A stretch of 64,000 nt of DNA from assembly GCF_020164745.1 (NCBI RefSeq), contig NZ_JAIUGV010000003.1, positions 186,001 through 250,000 of the forward strand, in the 5' to 3' direction. Position 1 is the stretch's first letter; the number at the start of each line of letters is the position of its first letter. Below are positions 35,138 to 43,176 of this stretch, one piece after another. A program made the translations under genes and the position numbers. This stretch comes from Mesorhizobium sp. ES1-4. GTDB taxonomy: Bacteria; Pseudomonadota; Alphaproteobacteria; Rhizobiales; Rhizobiaceae. The notes under the pieces are model-generated. The model made no database searches. It worked only from the letters and a program-made list of their open reading frames with translations, and was not told the DNA's origin.

Positions 35138-35988
35138 GCGGCCACCTTGTCGCCTGTCGGCTTTCCCATGGCCTCAAGCACGGCGCGGGCGACGATCTCG
35201 CGCACCGCATCCAGCCTGTATTCGGCGCTGCCGCGCACGTCGGCGATGGGCGACAGCTCGGCCATCGGCGCCGACCGGACCGCGGCAGCAAGCCCGGCGT
35301 CCAGGGCAAGCCCGCGCAGCGCCGCCTCGACGCCGGCAAGCCGGCTGGCAACGGCGGAACACGAGCCGACGGCGACGGCCGCGTCCGCGACAGTGCCATT
35401 TTCGACAACCAGCCGCGCCGCTACCATGGCGATGGAGATGACGAGATAGCGCCGCGCGCCGAGCTTGACGAAGGCCGACGTGCCGGTGGGTTTCGGCACA
35501 CGGATGGCCGTCACCATTTCGCCAGGCTGCAAGGCGGTGCGGCGGTTGCCGAGAATGAAGCCTTGCAAGGGCAGATAGCGTGTCGCCGCCGCCGAGCATA
35601 GCTCGACCTCGGCGTCGAGCACGAGCAGCGCAGGCACGCCGTCGGCGGCCGGCGAGGCGTTGCAGAGATTGCCGGCGACGGAAGCGACGTTCTGGATCTG
35701 CGCCGAGCCGACCTCGCGCGCCGCCTGCTTCAGGGCGTCGAAGGCTGGCGGCAGGGGGTGGCGGATGACATCGGTCCATGTCGTGCGCGCGCCGATGATC
35801 CAGTGGCTGCCGGTCTCGGCGATACCGCGCAACATTGTCAGGCCGTTGATATCGAGGACATCGTCGCGAAACGGCTTGCTGCCCTGCGCCGGATAGAAAT
35901 CCGTGCCGCCCGCAAGGATACGCCAGGCGCCCCCGCCAAGCAGCACGAGCGCTTCGTCGACCGTGGTGGGTTTCGCGTAACGGATCAC
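35134..35988 (-). CDS. FAD-binding subunit of molybdenum hydroxylase (CoxM type)
   Basis: A 284 aa subunit that passes electrons from the [2Fe-2S] clusters to its FAD and on to the acceptor. The FAD pyrophosphate motifs are present: LAGGTDFYPAQ near residue 25 and ASVAGNLCNASPAADGVPAL near 105, matching the AGGT and TxGGNxxxxSP/AD patterns. I start at the GTG at 35988, which fits the family opening (IRYAKPTTVDEAL); the frame to 36066 has no ribosome site. It is the first gene of the six-gene overlapping run down to 28894 and overlaps the next gene by 4 bases. Confidence 0.88.
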   Translation of the reverse strand: MIRYAKPTTVDEALVLLGGGAWRILAGGTDFYPAQGSKPFRDDVLDINGLTMLRGIAETGSHWIIGARTTWTDVIRHPLPPAFDALKQAAREVGSAQIQNVASVAGNLCNASPAADGVPALLVLDAEVELCSAAATRYLPLQGFILGNRRTALQPGEMVTAIRVPKPTGTSAFVKLGARRYLVISIAMVAARLVVENGTVADAAVAVGSCSAVASRLAGVEAALRGLALDAGLAAAVRSAPMAELSPIADVRGSAEYRLDAVREIVARAVLEAMGKPTGDKVAA

Positions 35989-36095
35989 GCCTGCCTTCCC
36001 GACAAAATGGGCATTTCCAGAGAGGTGGGCCTCCCCGAAATCGGCCCTCCCAAAGCGCTTGCCCAATGACAGTCTTTACCGGCTTCGCCCGGAAA

Positions 36096-36115
36096 TTCAT
36101 TCGTATGCAAATGAT
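36096..36115. promoter_or_regulatory. Imperfect palindrome in the pncA/hydroxylase divergent promoter
   Basis: TTCATTCGTATGCAAATGAT matches its own reverse complement at 14 of 20 positions and contains TCATT and AATGA arms. It lies in the 326-base gap 35989-36314 between the divergent FAD-subunit and pncA genes, about 110 bases from the former. The form resembles GntR- or MarR-type operators. Nothing else in this gap is recognisable as a gene. Confidence 0.35.
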
Positions 36116-36314
36116 ATCAAGACGGTGGAAATTGTCAAAGCCAGAGTTTACGCCGGCACTTATTGCGCGGGCATCGCCACACATTTGTTATGCCGCCGGA
36201 GGTTGACGCAGCCCGCCATCTGGTCAAGTTTCTCCCTCCGGTCGCGCCAGCGGCTTTTTCTTTCGCCGGGTCCCTCATTCGGAGCCCGACCGCAGCATGA
36301 CAGGAAGTAAGCCT

Positions 36315-36929
36315 ATGGCCGACGAAGCGCTCGTTGTCATCGACCTGCAGAACGATTTCTGCCCAGGCGGCGCGCTGGCCGTGGCCGGCGGCGACGAGAT
36401 TGTGCCGCTGGTCAACGACATGATCCGGCGAACCGATCATGTCGTGCTGACGCAGGACTGGCACCCCGCCGGCCATTCCAGCTTTGCCTCCAGCCATCCG
36501 GGTTCGCAGCTCTATTCGATGATTGAAATGCCTTATGGTCCGCAGACTTTGTGGCCGGACCATTGCATTCAGGGCAGCCTGGGGTCGGATTTCCATTCCG
36601 GCCTTGCCTGGACAAAGGCCGAACTCGTCATCCGCAAGGGCTTTCGGCCCGCCATCGACAGCTACTCCGCCTTTTTCGAAAACGATCACGCCACGCCCAC
36701 GGGCCTCGCCGGATATCTCCGGGAGCGCGGTATCGATACGCTGACCCTGGTCGGCCTGGCGACCGATTTCTGTGTCGCCTTCTCGGCGCTGGATGCGGTC
36801 AAACAGGGTTTTAGAACCACGGTCAGGCTCGATGCCTGCCGTGGCATCGATCTCAACGGCTCGCTCGAGACAGCGCTGGCGACGATGCGCGATGCCGGCG
36901 TGACGCTCGAAGACCACACGGCGGGCTGA
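36315..36929 (+). CDS. pncA: Nicotinamidase
   Basis: Isochorismatase-fold hydrolase that deamidates nicotinamide to nicotinate. Catalytic residues are clear: Asp in VVIDLQNDF, the metal-binding DWHPAGHSSF, Lys in VIRKGF and the nucleophilic Cys in VGLATDFCVAFSA. At 204 aa from the ATG at 36315, which has AGGAAG upstream, it has the normal length. It is divergent from the hydroxylase/reductase operon and feeds nicotinate either to pncB (44623) for NAD salvage or to the putative degradation route. The antiporter gene follows eight bases after its stop. Confidence 0.95.
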   Translation: MADEALVVIDLQNDFCPGGALAVAGGDEIVPLVNDMIRRTDHVVLTQDWHPAGHSSFASSHPGSQLYSMIEMPYGPQTLWPDHCIQGSLGSDFHSGLAWTKAELVIRKGFRPAIDSYSAFFENDHATPTGLAGYLRERGIDTLTLVGLATDFCVAFSALDAVKQGFRTTVRLDACRGIDLNGSLETALATMRDAGVTLEDHTAG

Positions 36930-36936
36930 CCGCACC

Positions 36937-38379
36937 ATGGGGAACCGAAGGGGACACTTGCCGATAGCGATCGGGGCGATCGGCGCGATCCTTGTCGTGC
37001 TGTGTCCGGCGCCGGCCTTCGCGGCCGAAGAACACGGCCTGCCGGGCGCCGCCATGTCGCTCTGGTGGGCGCTGCCTTTTGCCGGCCTGCTCTTGTCGAT
37101 CGCCACTGGTCCGCTGCTGTTCCACCATGTCTGGGAACACCACCATGGCAAGATCGCGGCCTTGTGGGCGGCGCTGGTGATCGTGCCGCTCGCGGCTGCC
37201 TTCGGTGCCCCTGCTGCGACCGAGGCGGTGCTGCACGCGCTGCTCACCGAATACATGTCGTTCATTGTCCTGCTGTTTGCGCTCTACACGATTTCAGGCG
37301 GTATCCTGCTTGCAGGGAACATCCACGGCACACCGTTGGTCAATGCCGGACTGCTGATCATCGGGGCGCTGCTGGCCTCGGTGATCGGCACGACGGGCGC
37401 CTCGATGATCCTGATCCGCCCGGTCCTGCGCGCCAACGACAACAGGCCTTTCAACGCCCATGTCGTCATATTCTTCATTTTCCTGGTGTCCAACATTGGC
37501 GGCTCGCTGACGCCGCTCGGCGACCCGCCGCTGTTCGTCGGCTTCCTGCGCGGCGTCGATTTCTTCTGGACGACCACCAACCTCTACCGGGAGACGCTGT
37601 TCGTTGGCGTTGTCGTGCTGGCGGCCTTCCTGGCGATCGACCTCATCATACACCGGCGCGAGGCCGGCGCCCCGAAGATCAAGGATCCAACACCGGATAC
37701 GAAAGTGCGTCTGCGCGGCCTGGCCAACCTTCCGCTGCTCGCCGGTGTAATCGGCGCCATCCTGGTGTCGGCGGCCTGGAAACCGGGCGTTAGTTTTTCC
37801 GTATTCGGCGTCGGTCTCGAACTGCAGAACCTGGTGCGCGACGCGGTCATTCTCGCACTGGCCCTGCTATCGCTTCCCCTATCTCACAAGAGCTGCCGCC
37901 AAGCGAACGGCTTCAATTGGGGTCCGATCGCGGAAGTGGCCAAATTGTTCGCCGGCATCTTCATCTGCATCGTTCCCGTCGTCGCCATTTTGAGAGCCGG
38001 CCATGACGGTGCGCTGGCGCCGCTGGTCGCGCTCGTCACCTCGGCCCAGGGCACATCCAACGACCTCGCCTATTTCTGGCTGACCGGAGCGCTGTCGTCC
38101 TTCCTCGACAATGCGCCGACCTATCTGGTGTTTTTCGAGTTGGCCGGCGGCGACCCTCAGCACCTGATGACGGATCTGGCCTCGACGCTCGCCGCGATCT
38201 CGGCGGGTGCCGTGTTCATGGGCGCCAACACCTATATCGGCAATGCCCCCAACTTCATGGTCTACGCGATTGCCAGGCATCGCGGCGTCAAGATGCCGGG
38301 CTTCTTCGGCTATATGCTGTGGTCCGGGCTGGTGCTGGTCCCGACCTTCTTGATCGCGGGTTTTCTGTTCTTCGGCTAG
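36937..38379 (+). CDS. Sodium:proton antiporter (ion transporter superfamily, NhaD-like)
   Basis: A 480 aa protein with an N-terminal hydrophobic leader (ending near AFAAEEHG) and about twelve membrane helices. The paired conserved loops of the IT superfamily can be seen: GTTGASMILIRPVLRAN followed by VSNIGGSLTPLGDPPLF in the first half, and SSFLDNAPTYLVFFELAGG with MGANTYIGNAPNFMVYAIA in the second. Relatives are annotated as sodium:proton antiporters or citrate-like transporters. It begins eight bases after pncA, so it is probably co-transcribed. Substrate import related to the same pathway cannot be excluded. Confidence 0.82.
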   Translation: MGNRRGHLPIAIGAIGAILVVLCPAPAFAAEEHGLPGAAMSLWWALPFAGLLLSIATGPLLFHHVWEHHHGKIAALWAALVIVPLAAAFGAPAATEAVLHALLTEYMSFIVLLFALYTISGGILLAGNIHGTPLVNAGLLIIGALLASVIGTTGASMILIRPVLRANDNRPFNAHVVIFFIFLVSNIGGSLTPLGDPPLFVGFLRGVDFFWTTTNLYRETLFVGVVVLAAFLAIDLIIHRREAGAPKIKDPTPDTKVRLRGLANLPLLAGVIGAILVSAAWKPGVSFSVFGVGLELQNLVRDAVILALALLSLPLSHKSCRQANGFNWGPIAEVAKLFAGIFICIVPVVAILRAGHDGALAPLVALVTSAQGTSNDLAYFWLTGALSSFLDNAPTYLVFFELAGGDPQHLMTDLASTLAAISAGAVFMGANTYIGNAPNFMVYAIARHRGVKMPGFFGYMLWSGLVLVPTFLIAGFLFFG

Positions 38380-38383
38380 ATTC

Positions 38384-38423
38384 ATTCGACGGAAAACCGC
38401 TCCACACTTTTCGTGGAATTGCT
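38384..38423 (-). repeat. Dispersed Rhizobiales intergenic repeat, partial copy 2
   Basis: Bases 38384-38423 match the reverse complement of 17342-17385 at roughly four of five positions, including GACGGAAAACCGCT exactly. It fills the short gap between the convergent antiporter and livF ends, a typical place for such elements. Confidence 0.6.
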
Positions 38424-38427
38424 GCCC

Positions 38428-39135
38428 TCAGCCGACGCCGACATAGCGCCTGACCGCCGATGGATCGGCGCGCAACTGTTCGACATCCACCGTTTCGCGG
38501 TTGCGGCCGTTCTCAATGAAACAAACACGATCGGCCACCGACAGCACTGCATCGACGCGCTGCTCGACCAGGATGGTGGAGACACCCATCTCGCGCAGCG
38601 TCGACACAGTCTCGCGGATCTTGGCGATCATCGACGGCATCAATCCTTCTGTCGGCTCGTCGAGCAAGAGCACATGCGGTTCCAGGCAGAGCGCCCGCGC
38701 CATGGCCAGCATCTGCTGCTCGCCGCCGGACAAGGTGCCCGAGCGCTGCCTCAGCCGCTGGCGCAGCAGCGGGAAGAGGTCGAGCACGGTCTCGCGCGTC
38801 GCCTTGCCCTTGCCGCGCGCCATCAGGCCGATCTCGATATTTTCGGCCACCGTCATCTCCGCGAACAACCGCCTTCCCTGCGGCACATAGGCGACGCCGG
38901 CCTTCGGCACCTCATGCGGCGGCAGGCCGGTCAATTCCTGCCCGGCGAGCCTGATCGAGCCGGCACGCACCTGAACCAGACCCATGATGGCTTTCAGCGT
39001 CGTCGTCTTGCCGGCGCCATTGCGTCCGAACAGGCACAGCACCTCGCCCTTGTTCAGCGCGAGGTCGAGCCCGTAGAGCACCTGGACCTCGCCATAGGAG
39101 CAGTCCAGTCCCGAGATCACCAGTGCTTCGGTCAC
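38428..39135 (-). CDS. livF: Branched-chain amino-acid-type ABC transporter ATPase LivF
   Basis: A 235 aa ATPase of the hydrophobic amino-acid uptake class. Walker A FGRNGAGKTT, the signature TLSGGEQQML and Walker B HVLLLDEPTEGLMP are intact, and the LivF-specific VPQGRRLFAEMTVAENI region is present. It is the last gene of a five-gene livKHMGF run on the minus strand and overlaps livG by 4 bases. Confidence 0.93.
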   Translation of the reverse strand: MTEALVISGLDCSYGEVQVLYGLDLALNKGEVLCLFGRNGAGKTTTLKAIMGLVQVRAGSIRLAGQELTGLPPHEVPKAGVAYVPQGRRLFAEMTVAENIEIGLMARGKGKATRETVLDLFPLLRQRLRQRSGTLSGGEQQMLAMARALCLEPHVLLLDEPTEGLMPSMIAKIRETVSTLREMGVSTILVEQRVDAVLSVADRVCFIENGRNRETVDVEQLRADPSAVRRYVGVG

Positions 39136-39857
39136 GGCGCCGTCCCCAGATAGGCGTCCTGCACCGCCGCGTTGTCGCGGATCGCCTCGGGCGTGCCTTC
39201 GGCCAGGATCCTGCCGGCGTTGAAGACGGTGATGCGGTCGGCAAGCTGCATGACGACCGGCATGTTGTGCTCGATCAGGAGCACGGTGGCGTTCCTAGCG
39301 ATATCGCGCACAAGTTCGACGAAATTGTCGATTTCGCTGTCGGCCAGGCCTTGCGTCGGTTCGTCGAGGATCAGCAGGCGCGGCTCCAACGCCAGCCCCA
39401 TCGCCACTTCGAGCAATCGTTGATGGCCGTAGGACAATTGCCCGGCCGGTATATGGGCGCGGTCGGCCAGGCCGGTGCGTTCGAGCGCCGACATGACACC
39501 GGCACGCAACGCACCCTTTGAGCGGCGATCGCTCAGCGTGAGTTGCACCGGCAGCGCGACATTGTCGTAGGCGCTGAGATTGGCGAAGACGCTGGTGATC
39601 TGGAACGTGTAGGCGATGCCCAGGCGGACCCTGGCATAGGTGGGCAGGCCCGTGATGTCGGCGCCGTCGAAGACGATCGCTCCCGACGTCGGCTGGATGC
39701 GGCCGCTGATCAGGCTGACGAAGGTTGTCTTGCCGGCACCGTTCGGGCCGATGACGGCGCGGATCTCGCCCCGCATCAGGGCAAAATCGACATTGTCGAC
39801 CGCGCGCAGGCCGCCGAAGCTGCGTGACAGGCCTTTCGTCGTCAGCAGCGGCATCAT
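39132..39857 (-). CDS. livG: Branched-chain amino-acid-type ABC transporter ATPase LivG
   Basis: A 241 aa ATPase. Walker A IGPNGAGKTT and Walker B LLILDEPTQGLADSE are clear. The signature reads LSYGHQRLLEVAMGLA rather than LSGGQ, as is usual in LivG. The start at 39857 uses ATGATG overlapping the livM stop; the longer upstream frame is a shadow of livM. It overlaps livF by 4 bases, so the two ATPases are made together as a heterodimer. Confidence 0.92.
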   Translation of the reverse strand: MMPLLTTKGLSRSFGGLRAVDNVDFALMRGEIRAVIGPNGAGKTTFVSLISGRIQPTSGAIVFDGADITGLPTYARVRLGIAYTFQITSVFANLSAYDNVALPVQLTLSDRRSKGALRAGVMSALERTGLADRAHIPAGQLSYGHQRLLEVAMGLALEPRLLILDEPTQGLADSEIDNFVELVRDIARNATVLLIEHNMPVVMQLADRITVFNAGRILAEGTPEAIRDNAAVQDAYLGTAP

Positions 39858-40816
39858 GGCAGCCACCCGAGCCAGCGCTGGCGAATGGTGCCGAGAATGC
39901 CCTTCGGGAAGAACAGCACCAAAAGGATGAGCGCGATGCCGACGATCAGCAGATAGGCCGATGTGTAGCCGCTGGTGACGTCGATGACGTAGTACATGAA
40001 CAGCGTGCCGATGAGCGGCCCGAGCGTTGTGGCCGCACCACCGAGCAGCACCCACAGCAGCGGCAGGATCGAATACTGCACCGAGGCGAAGCTCGACCCG
40101 ACATAGCCGAACAGCAGCGCGTAGGCGGCGCCTGAAGCCGCGCAGATCGTGCCGGAGACGACGACGGCGGCGAGCTTGTTGGAGAAGGTGTCGTAGCCCA
40201 GCATCTTCGTGCGCTCTTCATTCTCGCGGACCGCGACCAGCACACGGCCATAGCGGGAGCGGACGATGGCCAGCGTCATCAGCAGCACGAGCGAGAACAA
40301 TCCGAGGGCCGCCATGTAACGCACGGTCGGGTCGGTAAGGTCGAGCGAGGTCGCGCCGAAAGCAAGGACACGCGCCGGCTGCGGCACCACCATGCCCTGA
40401 TCGCCCCCGGTCCAGGCCGCGAAATAGAGGATGGCAAGATAGAACACCTGGGCGAACATCATGGTGACGATCATGAAGGCGACACCGGTGGTGCGCAACG
40501 CCAAGAGACCAATGACGAGCGAGAGAACGGCGCCACAGCAGAGGCCCGCGGCGAATGCCGCCGGCACGCTCCAGCCGAGCTGGATGATGGCAAGGCCGGC
40601 CCCATAGAGCCCGGCGCCAAAGAACATGGCATGGCCGAGGCTGAGCAGGCCGACATAGCCGAACAGCATGTTGTAGCCCATGGCGAACACCGCCAGCACC
40701 ATGATGCGGGCGAGCAGGCCGTGATAATACTCCGGCAGCAGGAAGCTCAGGACGAAGAGCAGGGCGATGACGCCGAGATGCAGGCCATAGGCCTTTGCCG
40801 GTGAAGCTTCGCTCAC
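39854..40816 (-). CDS. livM: Branched-chain amino-acid-type ABC transporter permease LivM
   Basis: A 320 aa permease with about ten hydrophobic segments. The LivM hallmarks NMLFGYVGLLSLGHAMFFGAG (first third) and the cytoplasmic RSRYGRVLVAVRENEERTKM loop are present, as is the late LGGAATTLGPLIG segment. It overlaps livH and livG by 4 bases each. Together with LivH it forms the membrane channel. Confidence 0.92.
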   Translation of the reverse strand: MSEASPAKAYGLHLGVIALLFVLSFLLPEYYHGLLARIMVLAVFAMGYNMLFGYVGLLSLGHAMFFGAGLYGAGLAIIQLGWSVPAAFAAGLCCGAVLSLVIGLLALRTTGVAFMIVTMMFAQVFYLAILYFAAWTGGDQGMVVPQPARVLAFGATSLDLTDPTVRYMAALGLFSLVLLMTLAIVRSRYGRVLVAVRENEERTKMLGYDTFSNKLAAVVVSGTICAASGAAYALLFGYVGSSFASVQYSILPLLWVLLGGAATTLGPLIGTLFMYYVIDVTSGYTSAYLLIVGIALILLVLFFPKGILGTIRQRWLGWLP

Positions 40817-41694
40817 CGCGATGCCGTCCCGAACAGGCCTTGCGGGCGGAACACCAGCACCATGGCGACCAGCAGCGTGGCGATGATCTTGGCCAGCGTC
40901 GGCGAGAAGAACATCGAGACGATGCCGTCGGACAGGCCGATCAGCACGGCGGCGACGACCGTGCCGCGCAGCGAGCCGAGGCCACCGATGATGATGACGA
41001 TGAAGGACAGGAGCAGCGGATCCTGCCCCATCAGGTAGTGCGCCTGGCTGATCGGCACGATCAGCACCGCGGCGATGGCGGCCAGCATGGCGCCGAGCGC
41101 AAAGACGCCGCCATAGACGCGGCCGACCGGAATACCGAAGGCTTGCGTCGTCTCGCTGTCATACTGCGTGGCGCGCATGATCAGGCCGATCCTGGTGCGC
41201 GTCAGCACCAGCCATGTCGCGATCAGCAGCAGTGCGGATGCGGCGATGATCGACAGCTTGTAGCCGGAGTAGCCGAACCACGGCAGAACGATGCGGTAGC
41301 TGAACGGGGGCTCCACGGGTCGCGCTTCGGGACCATAGAAAGTCAGCGCCAGTTGCTGGATGATATAGAGCATGCCGATTGTGGCGACGATGGTGGCTTC
41401 CGGATTGTAATCGAGCCGGCGCAGCACCAGCCGTTCGGCGACCAGCGCGATGGCGCCGACGATCAACGGCGCGATCACCAGCGCCGCCAGGAAGCCAAGC
41501 GCCGGGTGCCCGCCGATCGCCGATGTGATCGCCCAGGCAAGCACGGCGCCCAGCATGAAGAACTCGCCATGGGCCACGTTGACGACACGCATGACGCCGA
41601 ACACCAGCGACAAGCCCAGCGCCGTCAGCGCCAGCACGGCTGACGTGACGAGCCCTTCGAGGGTGGCAAGGAGGAGGTGGGGACCGAAGTGCAC
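40813..41694 (-). CDS. livH: Branched-chain amino-acid-type ABC transporter permease LivH
   Basis: A 293 aa permease with about eight hydrophobic segments. The LivH motifs SLVFGVMRVVNVAHGEFFML near residue 30 and RIGLIMRATQYDSETTQAFG in the middle loop are clear, with IGGLGSLRGTVVAA near the C-terminus. It starts 19 bases after the livK stop and overlaps livM by 4 bases. Confidence 0.92.
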   Translation of the reverse strand: MHFGPHLLLATLEGLVTSAVLALTALGLSLVFGVMRVVNVAHGEFFMLGAVLAWAITSAIGGHPALGFLAALVIAPLIVGAIALVAERLVLRRLDYNPEATIVATIGMLYIIQQLALTFYGPEARPVEPPFSYRIVLPWFGYSGYKLSIIAASALLLIATWLVLTRTRIGLIMRATQYDSETTQAFGIPVGRVYGGVFALGAMLAAIAAVLIVPISQAHYLMGQDPLLLSFIVIIIGGLGSLRGTVVAAVLIGLSDGIVSMFFSPTLAKIIATLLVAMVLVFRPQGLFGTASR

Positions 41695-41713
41695 TGTGAT
41701 TAAGGAACCGAAC

Positions 41714-43018
41714 TCACAGCGCCTGCGTCGTGTAATCCCCTTCCGGCTCGTAAAGCCCGTCCTCGATCTTGGTCTTGTGGACGACCTTCAGCTTGCCGCC
41801 CTCGACCTTGGAGATATTCTGGATGCCGAAGCACTGATGGATCTTGCCGTTGAAGGTCTTTGGTCCCTGCGGATGCTCCGGGCCTTCGGCGAATTCTTTC
41901 AGCGCTTCGGTCGCCTCGACCAGCTTGGCGCGGTCTTCCGGTCCCTTGTAGCCGGCATCCTCCATCGCCTTCTTGACGACGTAGAGCGTTTCCCAGCAGC
42001 CGAACATGTGCGCGGCGGTGGAGACGTCCTTGGGGTCGCCGACGGCGGCGCCATTGTCGTCGATGCCGACGGCGGCGCGATAGGCTTTCTGCGCCTCGGT
42101 GTCATCGGGCTGCGCGTAGCGTGGCGAGCCTTCCCAGAAATGGCTGCCGTCGAGGAATTCGAGCCCGGGGCTGTTGATGTCGACGGCTTCCAGCGAATCG
42201 ATGAAGCCGAAGAGCTGCGGCCGGTTCGAACCGTAGAATTCGCCGAGTTCCTTGACGAAGGTGAGCACGGCCGGGCCGACCATGACGTGATAGATCACCT
42301 CGGTCTCGGCCGGGATCTGCGGGAAGTATTTGGTGAAGGACGATTCCGTCGGCGGAATGGCTATCTGGGCGATGACGTCGGCGCCCTGTGCCTTCAGCGC
42401 CGGCGGCAGGTAGTCGCGATGGTCGTAGCCGAAAGCGAAATCGGGGAAGATCTGCGTCACCTTCTTGCCGGCATTGGCCGCGATCCACGGCGCCATCGAC
42501 TGGATCTGGCTCTTCACGTCGGTGATGCCGGGCTGGAAGACGTAGCGGTTGAGCTTGGTCGAGGCGACGTGGTGGCCTTCGCTGACGACGAAATAGGGCA
42601 TCTTGTTTTCGCCGGCGGCGGGCGCCGAGCCGATGACGACATGCGAGAACAGCGTGCCGAAGACGATGTCGGTCTTGTGCTGGGTGGCGAACTTGCCGAC
42701 CACTTCGGCGCCGCGGCCGGGATCGGTGCCGTCATCCTCGATGATGACCTCGACCTGCCGGCCATTGATGCCGCCGGCGGCGTTGATCGCCTTGATCGCG
42801 GCGGCGGTGGTCTTCTCGTACCAACGGCCGTAGGCGGCGCCGATGCCGGTGCGGTGCGACTGGAAACCGATCTTGATCGGCGCGGAGCTTTGCGCCTGGG
42901 AATAGCGGACGAAGCCAGGCGCCATGGCGAGACCGGCGCCGGCGGCCAGACCCTTGAGCGCGGCGCGACGGGTGAAGCCGGTTTTGGAGAGGTCGAAAAA
43001 TCCGTTCTTGTCAGTCAC
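41714..43018 (-). CDS. livK: ABC transporter substrate-binding protein, LivK/Peripla_BP_6 type with Tat signal
   Basis: A 434 aa periplasmic binding protein. From the GTG at 43018, which has AGGGGAACGAAC upstream, the product begins with a twin-arginine signal (TGFTRRAALKGLAAGAG, Arg17-Arg18) ending near YSQAQ. The mature part is a Leu/Ile/Val-binding-type fold with IKIGFQSHRTG and AAAIKAINAAGGINGRQVEV. Tat export implies folding before export. Family members with this layout bind amides, urea-like or aromatic compounds as well as amino acids, so the ligand is open. First gene of the liv run. Confidence 0.9.
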   Translation of the reverse strand: MTDKNGFFDLSKTGFTRRAALKGLAAGAGLAMAPGFVRYSQAQSSAPIKIGFQSHRTGIGAAYGRWYEKTTAAAIKAINAAGGINGRQVEVIIEDDGTDPGRGAEVVGKFATQHKTDIVFGTLFSHVVIGSAPAAGENKMPYFVVSEGHHVASTKLNRYVFQPGITDVKSQIQSMAPWIAANAGKKVTQIFPDFAFGYDHRDYLPPALKAQGADVIAQIAIPPTESSFTKYFPQIPAETEVIYHVMVGPAVLTFVKELGEFYGSNRPQLFGFIDSLEAVDINSPGLEFLDGSHFWEGSPRYAQPDDTEAQKAYRAAVGIDDNGAAVGDPKDVSTAAHMFGCWETLYVVKKAMEDAGYKGPEDRAKLVEATEALKEFAEGPEHPQGPKTFNGKIHQCFGIQNISKVEGGKLKVVHKTKIEDGLYEPEGDYTTQAL

Positions 43019-43082
43019 GTTCGTTCCCCTGTTTTTGCGTTTTGACCAACGATAAGGCGGCTCGAACATCCTCGGCAAGAGG

Positions 43083-43096
43083 ATGCAAAATTGCAT
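43083..43096 (-). promoter_or_regulatory. ATGCAA-AA-TTGCAT palindrome upstream of livK
   Basis: A perfect 6-bp inverted repeat with a two-base centre lies 65 bases upstream of the livK start, in a 158-base gap without genes. The half-site ATGCAAA also occurs in the candidate operator at 36096-36115, which may or may not be meaningful. Confidence 0.35.
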
Positions 43097-43176
43097 GTGT
43101 ACAAACTAAATCACCAAAGGCCTGGCCTGGCAAGCAGGCTTTCCGTGGGGGCATGGCCGCACCGTAATCGCTTGTC

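Noticed and set aside
39854..40055. Longer N-terminus for livG
   Set aside because: The upstream part of the frame overlaps livM and has low-complexity His/Arg content; the ATG at 39857 gives the exact family start.
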